A stretch of DNA of 64,000 bases from Burkholderia ubonensis (lineage in GTDB: Bacteria > Pseudomonadota > Gammaproteobacteria > Burkholderiales > Burkholderiaceae). The stretch is taken from contig NZ_CADFEB010000008.1 of the NCBI RefSeq assembly GCF_902833085.1, positions 171,858-235,857 of the forward strand, written 5' to 3'. Below are positions 22,678 through 31,058 of this stretch, piece after piece. Under the pieces are notes generated by a model that was given only the letters and a program-made list of their open reading frames with translations, searched no databases and was not told where the DNA came from. Each line of letters starts with the position of its first letter. Position 1 is the first letter of the stretch. Both the position numbers and the translations under genes were made by a program.

Positions 22678-22758
22678 CGCGAAAGCCCGCCGCCGCGCAC
22701 ACGCTACGGTGCGTGCAAAAGAATGCGGGCGCGTTTGATTTCCTACAATGGAACGACG

Positions 22759-24663
22759 ATGTACGACTTGCTGAAAACTATCGACGATCCGGCCGACTTG
22801 CGCCGTCTCGATCGCCGCCAACTTCAACCGCTCGCCGACGAGCTGCGCGCGTTCGTCCTCGACAGCGTGTCGAAGACGGGCGGCCATCTGTCGTCCAACC
22901 TCGGGACGGTCGAGCTGACGATCGCGTTGCACTACGTGTTCAACACGCCGAACGACCGCATCGTCTGGGACGTGGGTCACCAGACCTATCCGCACAAGAT
23001 CCTGACGGGCCGCCGCGACCAGATGCATTCGCTGCGCCAGTTCGACGGCATCTCGGGCTTCCCGCGCCGCTCGGAATCGGAATACGACACGTTCGGCACC
23101 GCGCACTCGAGCACGTCGATCTCCGCCGCGCTGGGCATGGCGATCGGCAGCCAGCTGAACGGCGACGACCGCTTCTCGATCGCGGTGATCGGCGACGGCG
23201 CGATGACCGCCGGCATGGCGTTCGAGGCGATGAACAACGCCGGCGTGAGCGAGGACGCGAAGCTGCTCGTGATCCTCAACGACAACGACATGTCGATCTC
23301 GCCGCCGGTCGGCGCGCTGAACCGCCATCTCGCCCGCCTGATGTCGGGCCGCTTCTATGCGGCCGCGCGCGCGGGCGTCGAGCGCGTGCTGAGCGTCGCG
23401 CCGCCGGTGCTCGAGCTCGCGCGCAAGCTCGAGGAGCACGCGAAGGGCATGGTCGTGCCCGCGACGCTGTTCGAGGAGTTCGGCTTCAACTACATCGGGC
23501 CGATCGACGGCCACGATCTCGATTCGCTGATCCCGACGCTGCAGAACATCAAGGAACTGCGCGGTCCGCAGTTCCTGCACGTGGTGACCAAGAAGGGGCA
23601 GGGCTACAAGCTTGCCGAGGCCGATCCGGTGCTGTACCACGGCCCGGGCAAGTTCAATCCGGCCGAAGGCATCAAGCCGTCGGCGACGCCCGCGAAGAAG
23701 ACCTACACGCAAGTGTTCGGCGAATGGCTGTGCGACGAGGCCGAACGCGATTCGCGCGTCGTCGGCATCACGCCCGCCATGCGCGAAGGCTCGGGCATGG
23801 TCGAATTCGAGAAGCGCTTCAAGGATCGCTACTACGACGTCGGCATCGCCGAGCAGCATGCGGTGACGTTCGCGGGCGGCCTCGCGACCGAAGGGCTGAA
23901 GCCCGTCGTCGCGATCTACTCGACGTTCCTGCAGCGCGCGTACGACCAGCTGATCCACGACGTCGCGCTGCAGAACCTGCCGGTCGTGTTCGCAATCGAC
24001 CGCTCGGGCCTCGTCGGCGCGGACGGCGCGACGCACGCGGGGGCATACGACCTCGCGTTCATGCGCTGCATCCCGAACATGACGGTCATGGTGCCGTCCG
24101 ACGAGAACGAATGCCGCCAGATGCTGCACACCGCGCTGCTGCAGCCGAACCCGACCGCGGTGCGCTATCCGCGCGGCGCGGGCACGGGCGTCGCGACGGT
24201 GAAGGAATTCACCGAGATCCCGCTGGGCAAGGGCGAAGTGCGCCGCCGCACGTCGCAGCCGCAAGGCAAGCGGATCGCGATCCTCGCGTTCGGCACGATG
24301 GTCGCGCCGTCGCTCGCCGCGGCCGAGGAACTCGACGCGACCGTCGCGAACATGCGCTTCGTGAAGCCGGTCGACGCCGCGCTCGTGCGCGAGCTGGCCG
24401 AGACGCACGACGCGCTCGTCACGATCGAGGAAGGCTGCGTGATGGGCGGCGCGGGTTCCGCGTGCGTGGAAGCCCTGATGGAGAGTGGGGTTATCCGACC
24501 CGTACTACAATTGGGCCTCCCTGACCGCTTCATCGATCACGGTGACCACGCGAAGCTGTTGTCGCAATGCGGCCTCGACGGCGCGGGCATCGCGAAATCG
24601 ATTCGTGAACGCTTCCTGAATCCGGCGGCCGACGTCGCCGACCAGGCCAAGCGCGTCGCGTAA
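22759..24663 (+). CDS. dxs: 1-deoxy-D-xylulose-5-phosphate synthase
   Basis: A 634-aa ThDP transketolase-like enzyme, first step of the MEP isoprenoid pathway (pyruvate + glyceraldehyde 3-phosphate). The ThDP/Mg motif GDGAMTAGMAFEAMNN lies near 150; the catalytic Glu of the Pyr domain is in YYDVGIAEQHAVTFAGGLA (~370); the C-terminal domain starts near 500. The start is the ATG at 22759 (MYDLLKTIDDPADLRR, the conserved N-terminus). A TACAAT ends only 9 bp before this ATG, so if it is a -10 the mRNA would be nearly leaderless; otherwise dxs depends on read-through from ispA. Confidence 0.95.
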   Translation: MYDLLKTIDDPADLRRLDRRQLQPLADELRAFVLDSVSKTGGHLSSNLGTVELTIALHYVFNTPNDRIVWDVGHQTYPHKILTGRRDQMHSLRQFDGISGFPRRSESEYDTFGTAHSSTSISAALGMAIGSQLNGDDRFSIAVIGDGAMTAGMAFEAMNNAGVSEDAKLLVILNDNDMSISPPVGALNRHLARLMSGRFYAAARAGVERVLSVAPPVLELARKLEEHAKGMVVPATLFEEFGFNYIGPIDGHDLDSLIPTLQNIKELRGPQFLHVVTKKGQGYKLAEADPVLYHGPGKFNPAEGIKPSATPAKKTYTQVFGEWLCDEAERDSRVVGITPAMREGSGMVEFEKRFKDRYYDVGIAEQHAVTFAGGLATEGLKPVVAIYSTFLQRAYDQLIHDVALQNLPVVFAIDRSGLVGADGATHAGAYDLAFMRCIPNMTVMVPSDENECRQMLHTALLQPNPTAVRYPRGAGTGVATVKEFTEIPLGKGEVRRRTSQPQGKRIAILAFGTMVAPSLAAAEELDATVANMRFVKPVDAALVRELAETHDALVTIEEGCVMGGAGSACVEALMESGVIRPVLQLGLPDRFIDHGDHAKLLSQCGLDGAGIAKSIRERFLNPAADVADQAKRVA

Positions 24664-24727
24664 GCCGGCGCCGCCGCAAGGCGGCGTCGACGCGACTGGC
24701 GCAGCACGGTCTTTCATTGATGCGGAA

Positions 24728-24757
24728 AACATGGGCCTGCGGGCCCATGTTGTTTTT
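24728..24757 (+). terminator. Terminator of dxs
   Basis: AACATGGGCC (24728-24737), loop TGCG, GGCCCATGTT (24742-24751), then GTTTTT. It separates dxs from folE2. Confidence 0.9.
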
Positions 24758-24820
24758 CCGGCCTGCCGCTTGCGGCGGCGCGCGCGAAGTCCCGCGCGCG
24801 GCTTAAAAGGATTGAACAAG

Positions 24821-25630
24821 ATGAACCAGATGAATCCCGCCTTCGTGATGCCCGACGTGCAGAGCACGGTGGATACCCGCCAGATTCCGATTCAGCGCGT
24901 GGGCGTGAAGGCGGTCCGGCATCCGTTGACGGTGCGCACGGAGAGTGGCGACGTGCAGCCCTCCGTCGGTCTCTGGAACCTCGACGTCCATCTGCCGGCC
25001 GACCAGAAGGGTACGCACATGTCGCGTTTCGTCGCGTTGCTGGAAGAGCATCGCGCGCCGCTGACGACCGGGCTGTTCCGCACGATGCTCGCGTCGATGC
25101 TGGAGAAGCTCGAGGCCGAGGCGGGCCGCATCGAGGTGACGTTCCCGTATTTCGTGAACAAGACGGCGCCCGTGTCGGGCGTGCAGAGCCTGCTGGACTA
25201 CGAAGTGACGCTCGCGGGCGAAAGCCGCGGCGGTGTGACCCGGCTGTTCCTGAAGGTGCTGGTGCCGGTCACGAGCCTGTGCCCGTGCTCGAAGAAGATC
25301 TCGCAGTACGGCGCGCACAATCAGCGCTCGCACGTGACGATCGATGCCGAGCTCGCGGCCGACGTGCCGGTCGAGGCGCTGATCCGGATGGCCGAGGAAG
25401 AGGCGTCGTGCGAACTGTGGGGGCTGCTGAAGCGTCCGGACGAGAAGTTCGTCACCGAGCGCGCGTACGAGAACCCGAAGTTCGTCGAGGACCTCGTGCG
25501 CGACGTCGCGCAGCGGCTCGATGCCGACGAGCGCATCGTGGCCTACGTGCTCGAAGCCGAGAACTTCGAGTCGATCCACAATCACAGCGCGTATGCGCTG
25601 ATCGAGCGCGACAAGCGGCTGGCCGCATAA
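24821..25630 (+). CDS. folE2: GTP cyclohydrolase FolE2
   Basis: A 269-aa type IB GTP cyclohydrolase (GCYH-IB), making 7,8-dihydroneopterin triphosphate from GTP for folate. Diagnostic motifs: SLCPCSKKISQYGAHNQRSH (~147-166) with the metal-binding Cys and His, and AENFESIHNHSAYA near the C-terminus. FolE2 enzymes work with several divalent metals and often replace the zinc-dependent FolE under zinc limitation; no Zur site is obvious here. Start ATG 24821 (MNQMNPAFVMPDVQ) follows AAAAGGA at 24806. The dxs-folE2 neighbourhood is conserved in Burkholderia (from memory). Confidence 0.94.
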   Translation: MNQMNPAFVMPDVQSTVDTRQIPIQRVGVKAVRHPLTVRTESGDVQPSVGLWNLDVHLPADQKGTHMSRFVALLEEHRAPLTTGLFRTMLASMLEKLEAEAGRIEVTFPYFVNKTAPVSGVQSLLDYEVTLAGESRGGVTRLFLKVLVPVTSLCPCSKKISQYGAHNQRSHVTIDAELAADVPVEALIRMAEEEASCELWGLLKRPDEKFVTERAYENPKFVEDLVRDVAQRLDADERIVAYVLEAENFESIHNHSAYALIERDKRLAA

Positions 25631-25670
25631 CACGCCGTTTCACGTCGTTTCGTTCGCTCAGGCAGAAAGA

Positions 25671-25698
25671 GAAAGGCCGCTCATTCGAGCGGCCTTTC
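25671..25698. terminator. Bidirectional terminator folE2 / tsaD
   Basis: GAAAGGCCGCTC (25671-25682), loop ATTC, GAGCGGCCTTTC (25687-25698): a 12-bp stem with A-rich left and T-rich right flanks between convergent genes. Confidence 0.9.
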
Positions 25699-25736
25699 GT
25701 TTGTGCAGGCTGTTTGCGCGATGCGGGTCGGTGCGC

Positions 25737-26777
25737 TCAGCGCGCGAGCGACGCGAGATCCCAGCGCGGCTTCACGGTGAACGCATAGTCGGCGTTCGCC
25801 TGCTCGGGCCAGCGCGCGAGCCGCAGCGCGCCGGCGAGCGCGATCATCGCGCCGTTGTCGGTGCACAGCGCGAGATCGGGGTAGTGCACGTCGAAGCCGC
25901 GCTTCGCGGCGGCGGCCGACAGCGCGGCGCGCAATTGACGGTTCGCGCCGACGCCGCCCGCGACCACGAGGCGCTTGAGCTTCGTCTTCTTGAGCGCCGC
26001 CAGCGATTTCGCGACGAGCACGTCGACGGCTGCGTCGACGAAACCGCGCGCGAGGTCCGCCTTCGCGCGCTCGAGCGCGTCGCCGGTCAGTTTCGCGGCC
26101 TCGAACTTCTTCATCTGCGTCAGCACGGCGGTCTTCAGGCCGCTGAAGCTGAAGTCGAGATCGCCGGAGTGCAGCATCGGGCGCGGCAGCACGACGGCGC
26201 CCGGCGTGCCGGTTTCCGCGAGCTTCGACACTTCCGGGCCGCCCGGGTAGCCGAGGCCGATCAGCTTCGCGGTCTTGTCGAACGCTTCGCCGGCGGCGTC
26301 GTCGAGTGTCTCGCCGAGCGTTTCGTACACGCCGACGTCGGTCACGCGCATCAATTGCGTATGGCCGCCCGACACGAGCAGCGCGACGAACGGAAACGGC
26401 GGCGGTTCCGCGACGAGCAGCGGCGACAGCAGGTGGCCTTCGAGATGATGGATGCCGACGGTCGGCTTGTTCCACGCGAGCGCGAGCGCATTCGCGATGC
26501 TCGCGCCGACGAGCAGCGCGCCGGCCAGCCCCGGACCCTGCGTGAAGGCGATCGCGTCGATGTCCTCGCGCTTCGTGCCACTTTGCGCGATGACTTCCTC
26601 GAGCAGCGGCAGCGCGCGGCGGATGTGGTCGCGCGATGCGAGTTCGGGCACGACGCCGCCGTAGTCGCGGTGCATCGCGATCTGCGAATGGAGGGCGTGC
26701 GCGAGCAGCCCGCGCTGCGTGTCGTAGAGCGCGAGGCCGGTTTCGTCACAGGAGCTTTCGATGCCGAGAACGAGCAT
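25737..26777 (-). CDS. tsaD: tRNA N6-adenosine threonylcarbamoyltransferase
   Basis: A 346-aa TsaD/Kae1/Qri7-family protein, essential for t6A37 in ANN-decoding tRNAs. The ASKHA fold begins MLVLGIESSCDETGLALYD; metal-binding His lie in VVPELASRDHIRR (~42-54, HxxxH pattern) and GIHHLEGHLLSPL (~108-120). It works with TsaB, TsaC and TsaE, which are not in the window. An extended -10 (TGCTATACT) lies 60 bp upstream on its strand. It is divergent from the BaiN-like gene. Confidence 0.95.
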   Translation of the reverse strand: MLVLGIESSCDETGLALYDTQRGLLAHALHSQIAMHRDYGGVVPELASRDHIRRALPLLEEVIAQSGTKREDIDAIAFTQGPGLAGALLVGASIANALALAWNKPTVGIHHLEGHLLSPLLVAEPPPFPFVALLVSGGHTQLMRVTDVGVYETLGETLDDAAGEAFDKTAKLIGLGYPGGPEVSKLAETGTPGAVVLPRPMLHSGDLDFSFSGLKTAVLTQMKKFEAAKLTGDALERAKADLARGFVDAAVDVLVAKSLAALKKTKLKRLVVAGGVGANRQLRAALSAAAAKRGFDVHYPDLALCTDNGAMIALAGALRLARWPEQANADYAFTVKPRWDLASLAR

Positions 26778-26836
26778 GGTATGGAGCAGGGCGTGCCGCG
26801 TCGCGCGGCGTCACCGGAATGTCAACGTAACCGAAA

Positions 26837-26845
26837 AGTATAGCA
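26837..26845 (-). promoter_or_regulatory. Extended -10 promoter of tsaD
   Basis: TGCTATACT on the minus strand, 60 bp before the tsaD start. The same nonamer is used by rpsU and, with one change, by rpoD. Confidence 0.6.
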
Positions 26846-26902
26846 GGCGCGCGCTTCCCGCCGCCGGCCGCGGCGCTAGCCGGGCCGGGTACAATCCGCG
26901 CC

Positions 26903-28120
26903 ATGGAAACTTTTGATATCGCCGTGATCGGCGCGGGTGCCGCCGGCATGATGAGCGCGGCGGTGGCCGGGCAGCTCGGCCGCCGCGTCGTGCTGGTCGA
27001 CCACGCGCCGCGACTCGCCGAGAAAATCCGCATCTCGGGCGGCGGCCGCTGCAACTTCACGAACCTGTACGCGGGCCCCGACAACTACCTGTCGGCCAAC
27101 CCGCATTTCGCCCGCTCGGCGCTTGCGCGCTACACGCCGCGCGATTTCCTCGGCCTGCTCAAGCGCCATCGGGTGACCTGGCACGAAAAGCACAAGGGCC
27201 AGCTGTTCTGCGACCACGGCAGCGACGCGATCATCGACGTGCTGAAGCACGAGTGCGATACCGGCGGCATCGCGTGGCGCCGGCCGGTCGTCGTCGACGC
27301 GGTGCGCCATGCGCCGGCCGACGGCTTCACGCTGGACACGCAGGCGGGCCCGATCGCGGCGCGCGCGCTGATCATCGCCACCGGCGGCCTGTCGATCCCG
27401 AAGATCGGCGCGACCGACTTCGGCTACCGGATCGCGAAGCAGTTCGGCCACAAGCTCGTCGATACGCGGCCCGCACTCGTGCCGCTCACCTTCGCGCAGC
27501 AGGACTGGGCGCCGTTCGCCGCGCTGTCCGGCGTATCGCTCGAGGTGCGCGTGTCGACCGGCGACCGCAAGCGCGGCGGCGAATTCGTCGAGGATCTGCT
27601 GCTGACGCACCGCGGGCTGTCTGGGCCCGGCATCCTGCAGATTTCGAGCTACTGGCAGCCCGGCGAGCCGATTCGCATCGACCTGCTGCCGCAGCGTGAC
27701 GTCGTCGCCGATCTGCTCGAAGCGAAGCGCGCGTCGAAGCGCCAGGTCGGCTCGCTGCTCGCCGAGTGGGTGCCGTCGCGCCTCGCGCACGCGTGGCTCG
27801 ACACGCATCGGGTGGCCGCCGACATGCGACTCGCCGATCTTCCGGACAAGACGCTGCGGCAGGTCGGAGAGGCGCTCGGCGGCTGGACGCTGACGCCGAA
27901 CGGCACCGAGGGCTACAAGAAGGCCGAGGTGACGCGGGGCGGCGTGGATACGCGCGAGCTGTCGTCGGCGACGCTGATGAGCGCACGGGTGCCCGGCTTG
28001 TTCTTCGTCGGCGAAGCGGTGGACGTGACCGGCTGGCTGGGCGGCTACAACTTCCAGTGGGCGTGGGCGTCCGGCATGGCCGCCGGGCAGGCGGCGGCGG
28101 AGTTCGCACGCGGTGCTTGA
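26903..28120 (+). CDS. BaiN/HI0933-family FAD-dependent oxidoreductase
   Basis: A 405-aa flavoprotein. The dinucleotide-binding motif IAVIGAGAAGMMSAAVAGQL starts at ~6; SGGGRCNFTNLYAG (~46-59) is the family signature; the C-terminus has FFVGEAVDVTGWLGGYN(F)Q, typical of HI0933-like proteins (COG2081). The family includes a bile-acid 7-dehydroxylation reductase (BaiN) but the usual substrate is unknown. A TACAAT ends 7 bp upstream of the ATG, so the transcript may be leaderless. Divergent from tsaD; upstream of rpsU, which has its own promoter. Confidence 0.88.
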   Translation: METFDIAVIGAGAAGMMSAAVAGQLGRRVVLVDHAPRLAEKIRISGGGRCNFTNLYAGPDNYLSANPHFARSALARYTPRDFLGLLKRHRVTWHEKHKGQLFCDHGSDAIIDVLKHECDTGGIAWRRPVVVDAVRHAPADGFTLDTQAGPIAARALIIATGGLSIPKIGATDFGYRIAKQFGHKLVDTRPALVPLTFAQQDWAPFAALSGVSLEVRVSTGDRKRGGEFVEDLLLTHRGLSGPGILQISSYWQPGEPIRIDLLPQRDVVADLLEAKRASKRQVGSLLAEWVPSRLAHAWLDTHRVAADMRLADLPDKTLRQVGEALGGWTLTPNGTEGYKKAEVTRGGVDTRELSSATLMSARVPGLFFVGEAVDVTGWLGGYNFQWAWASGMAAGQAAAEFARGA

Positions 28121-28147
28121 CGCAATAATGCGATTGTGTAAAGGGTC

Positions 28148-28156
28148 TGCTATACT
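28148..28156 (+). promoter_or_regulatory. Extended -10 promoter of rpsU
   Basis: TGCTATACT ends 39 bp before the rpsU start; TTGTGT at 28134-28139 is too close (11 bp) to act as a standard -35, fitting an extended -10 type promoter. It allows rpsU expression independent of upstream genes. Confidence 0.6.
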
Positions 28157-28195
28157 CAATAACCTTTCCCTGCAAACTTTTTTACGTGTCGGGTC

Positions 28196-28408
28196 ATGAC
28201 GATCATTCGCGTTAAAGAAAATGAGCCGTTTGAAGTTGCCATGCGTCGCTTCAAGCGCACGATCGAAAAGAACGGTCTGCTGACCGAACTTCGTGCGCGC
28301 GAGTTCTATGAGAAGCCGACTGCCGAGCGCAAACGCAAGAAGGCTGCAGCAGTGAAGCGTCACTACAAGCGCATCCGCAGCCAGATGCTGCCGAAGAAGC
28401 TGTACTGA
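28196..28408 (+). CDS. rpsU: 30S ribosomal protein S21
   Basis: A 70-aa S21 (MTIIRVKENEPFEVAMRRFK... with basic KRKKAAAVKRHYKR tail). It binds the small subunit near the anti-Shine-Dalgarno site and helps initiation on structured messages. It heads the rpsU-(yqeY)-dnaG-rpoD macromolecular synthesis group, here with an intervening terminator after rpsU. Length and sequence are standard. Confidence 0.97.
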   Translation: MTIIRVKENEPFEVAMRRFKRTIEKNGLLTELRAREFYEKPTAERKRKKAAAVKRHYKRIRSQMLPKKLY

Positions 28409-28483
28409 ATGATGTAGCGCCGCGCGGTTCGCTGAGCGGCGCACCGGCGGTTCCGTCGCGAGTCGCCGATGCCGGATTCGAGC

Positions 28484-28517
28484 AACCCGCTTGAGACAGT
28501 GTCCCAAGCGGGTTTTT
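28484..28517 (+). terminator. Terminator of rpsU
   Basis: AACCCGCTTG (28484-28493) and CAAGCGGGTT (28505-28514) with TTT after it. It probably attenuates read-through from rpsU into yqeY-dnaG, as at the rpsU-dnaG border in E. coli. Confidence 0.85.
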
Positions 28518-28571
28518 GTGTTGACGTCCGTCAATGGGCGTCGAATTCACGTTTCCATTCCCGGGTGAAAG

Positions 28572-29018
28572 ATGAGTTTGAAAGACCAGATCAGCGAAGA
28601 CATGAAGGCGGCGATGCGCGCGAAGGAAGCCGAGCGTCTCGCGACGATTCGCCTGCTGCTGGCCGCGATCAAGCAGCGTGAGGTCGACGAGCAGATCACG
28701 CTCGACGATGCCGCCGTCACGGCCGTGATCGACAAGATGATCAAGCAGCGCAAGGATTCGATCAGCCAGTTCCAGGCGGCGGGCCGCGACGATCTCGTTG
28801 CGAAGGAGCAGGCCGAGCTGACGGTGCTGAGCGGCTACATGCCCGCGCAGCTGTCGGACGCCGAGGTGGCCGCCGAAGTCCAGGCCGCGGTCGCGCAGAC
28901 CGGTGCGGCAGGCCCGCAGGACATGGGCAAGGTGATGGGCGTGCTGAAGGGCAAGCTCGCCGGCCGTGCCGACATGACCGCGGTTTCCGCGCTCGTCAAG
29001 GCCGCGCTCTCGAAGTAA
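28572..29018 (+). CDS. GatB/YqeY domain protein
   Basis: A 148-aa protein of the YqeY family: residues 1-~90 helical (SLKDQISEDMKAAMRAKEAER), then a tail homologous to the tRNA-binding C-terminus of GatB (MGKVMGVLKGKLAGRADM). It is conserved between rpsU and dnaG in many proteobacteria; its role is undefined, possibly tRNA or amidotransferase related. The start ATG follows GTGAAAG. It is 75 bp upstream of dnaG and likely co-transcribed. Confidence 0.93.
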   Translation: MSLKDQISEDMKAAMRAKEAERLATIRLLLAAIKQREVDEQITLDDAAVTAVIDKMIKQRKDSISQFQAAGRDDLVAKEQAELTVLSGYMPAQLSDAEVAAEVQAAVAQTGAAGPQDMGKVMGVLKGKLAGRADMTAVSALVKAALSK

Positions 29019-29092
29019 AGTCCGTGCCCGGCGCGCGCTGACATCGCGCGCGCCGGGTCGCTCCGCATCGTATTTTTCCGTTCGATCCCACG

Positions 29093-30970
29093 GTGATTCC
29101 GCATTCGTTCCTGCAGGATTTGCTGAACCGCGTCGATATCGTCGACGTGGTGGGCCGGTACGTGCAGCTCAAGAAGGGCGGCGCCAATTTCATGGGGCTG
29201 TGCCCGTTCCACAACGAGAAGAGCCCGTCGTTCACCGTCAGCCCGACCAAGCAGTTCTATCACTGCTTCGGCTGCGGCGCCCACGGCACGGCGATCGGTT
29301 TCCTGATGGAGCATGCGGGGCTGTCGTTCCCGGAAGCCGTGCAGGAGCTCGCGCAGTCGGTCGGCCTGACCGTGCCGCACGAGCCGTCGCCGATGCGTGG
29401 CGGCGGCGGGGGCGGCGGCGATTACCCGTCGCAGCCGGCCGTATCGAAATCGGTGGCGACCGCGCTCTCCGACGTGATGGCCGCCGCGTGCGACTACTAC
29501 CGCAAGCAGCTGCGCGGCGCGCCCACGGCGATCCAGTATCTGAAGAAACGGGGGCTGACCGGCGAGGTCGCGGCCCGGTTCGGCCTCGGCTATGCGCCGG
29601 ACGGCTGGCAGAACCTCGAGGCGGCGTTCCCCGACTATCGGGACGATGCGCTGGTCGAGTCCGGGCTCGTGATCGTCAGCGAGAAGACCGACGCGCAGGG
29701 CGTCGCGCGGCGCTACGACCGCTTCCGCGAACGGATCATGTTCCCGATCCGCAACGTGAAGGGGCAGGTGATCGGCTTCGGCGGCCGCGTGCTCGGCAGT
29801 GGCGAGCCCAAGTATTTGAATTCGCCCGAAACGCCGCTATTTAACAAGGGCAGCGAGCTGTACGGGCTGTTCGAGGCGCGGCTCGCGATCCGCGAGCGCA
29901 AGTACGTGCTCGTCGTCGAAGGCTACATGGACGTCGTCGCGCTCGCGCAGCTCGGTTTCCCGAACGCGGTCGCGACGCTCGGCACCGCTTGCACGCCGAT
30001 CCACGTGCAAAAGCTGATGCGGCAGACCGACACGGTGATCTTCAGCTTCGACGGCGACGCGGCCGGGCGCCGTGCGGCGCGGCGAGCGCTCGAGGCGTGC
30101 CTGCCGCACGCGGCGGACAACCGGACGATCCGGTTCCTTTTTCTGCCGACCGAGCACGACCCGGACAGCTATGTGCGCGAATTCGGCGCGGACGCGTTTT
30201 CCGGGCAGGTCGAGCGGGCGATGCCGCTGTCGCAGTTCCTGCTGAATGAGGCGATCGCCGGCAAGGCGCTCGACCAGCCGGAGGGCCGCGCGAAGGCGCT
30301 GTTCGATGCGAAGCCGCTGCTGCAGGCGCTGCCCGCGAATGCGTTGCGCGCGCAGATCATGCACATGTTCGCGGACCGCCTCGACATTCCGTTCGAGGAG
30401 GTCGCGGGGCTGTCCGACGTCGATACGCGGCTCGCTGCACCGCCGCGCCAGGCGCCCGCGCGCAGCGATCGGCGCCGCGTGACGGACAACGAGAAGCGCG
30501 CGTTGCGCAACCTCGTGATGCATCCGCGCGTCGCCGTGCAGCTCGACGACGAGCAGGTTGCGACGCTGCGGGCGCTGCCGCGCATCGGCGAGCTGTTCGG
30601 TGAAGTCGTCGACCATGCGCGTGCGCTGGGCGACGGGGCGGAGTTCAGATTGTTGTCGGATGTGCTGAGGACATCCTCGAATGCGGCGACTTACGAGGAA
30701 ATCTTCCGCGAAATTCTGGACTATGATGAAAACGTCCGCGATCTGCTGTTACAGAATCCGGACGACGAGACGGTGCCCGAACGGCAGCGTGAGCAGGAAC
30801 GGATCGCGGGGGAGGAGCTTCAGGCGGCTGTGCTCAAGATGCGCTACGACGCATGTTGCGATCGGCTCGACCGGCTTTCGCGGCAATCCGCCTTCACACC
30901 CGAGGAGTTGGCTGAATTGACGGAATTGAACCAGCAGCGGGCCGACATGAAGCGTCGGCTCGGGCTGTAG
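29093..30970 (+). CDS. dnaG: DNA primase
   Basis: A 625-aa primase. The N-terminal zinc finger is CPFHNEKSPSF...HCFGCG (~40-65), the TOPRIM core holds VVEGYMDVVALAQ (Glu ~270) and FSFDGDAAGRRAA (Asp ~315), and the C-terminal ~150 residues form the DnaB-binding helical domain. It synthesises RNA primers at the fork. It starts with GTG (VIPHSFLQDLLNRVDI). A Gly-rich linker (RGGGGGGGDY, ~102-111) follows the zinc domain. rpoD follows with its own promoter. Confidence 0.96.
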   Translation: MIPHSFLQDLLNRVDIVDVVGRYVQLKKGGANFMGLCPFHNEKSPSFTVSPTKQFYHCFGCGAHGTAIGFLMEHAGLSFPEAVQELAQSVGLTVPHEPSPMRGGGGGGGDYPSQPAVSKSVATALSDVMAAACDYYRKQLRGAPTAIQYLKKRGLTGEVAARFGLGYAPDGWQNLEAAFPDYRDDALVESGLVIVSEKTDAQGVARRYDRFRERIMFPIRNVKGQVIGFGGRVLGSGEPKYLNSPETPLFNKGSELYGLFEARLAIRERKYVLVVEGYMDVVALAQLGFPNAVATLGTACTPIHVQKLMRQTDTVIFSFDGDAAGRRAARRALEACLPHAADNRTIRFLFLPTEHDPDSYVREFGADAFSGQVERAMPLSQFLLNEAIAGKALDQPEGRAKALFDAKPLLQALPANALRAQIMHMFADRLDIPFEEVAGLSDVDTRLAAPPRQAPARSDRRRVTDNEKRALRNLVMHPRVAVQLDDEQVATLRALPRIGELFGEVVDHARALGDGAEFRLLSDVLRTSSNAATYEEIFREILDYDENVRDLLLQNPDDETVPERQREQERIAGEELQAAVLKMRYDACCDRLDRLSRQSAFTPEELAELTELNQQRADMKRRLGL

Positions 30971-31013
30971 GCGGCCGGGGCGCCAAGAGAGGGCTCCCCA
31001 GCGTGCTATAATA

Positions 31014-31022
31014 TAAGGTTTC
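31014..31022 (+). promoter_or_regulatory. Extended -10 promoter of rpoD
   Basis: TGCTATAAT, a perfect extended -10, 36 bp before the rpoD start and inside the 88-bp dnaG-rpoD spacer. No convincing -35. Confidence 0.65.
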
Positions 31023-31058
31023 CAGCGGTTTGTTTTCTAAGCAGAGGCGAGATTCGCG

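Noticed and set aside
26876..28534. 552-codon minus-strand frame
   Set aside because: Shadow of the BaiN-like flavoprotein and rpsU on the opposite strand.
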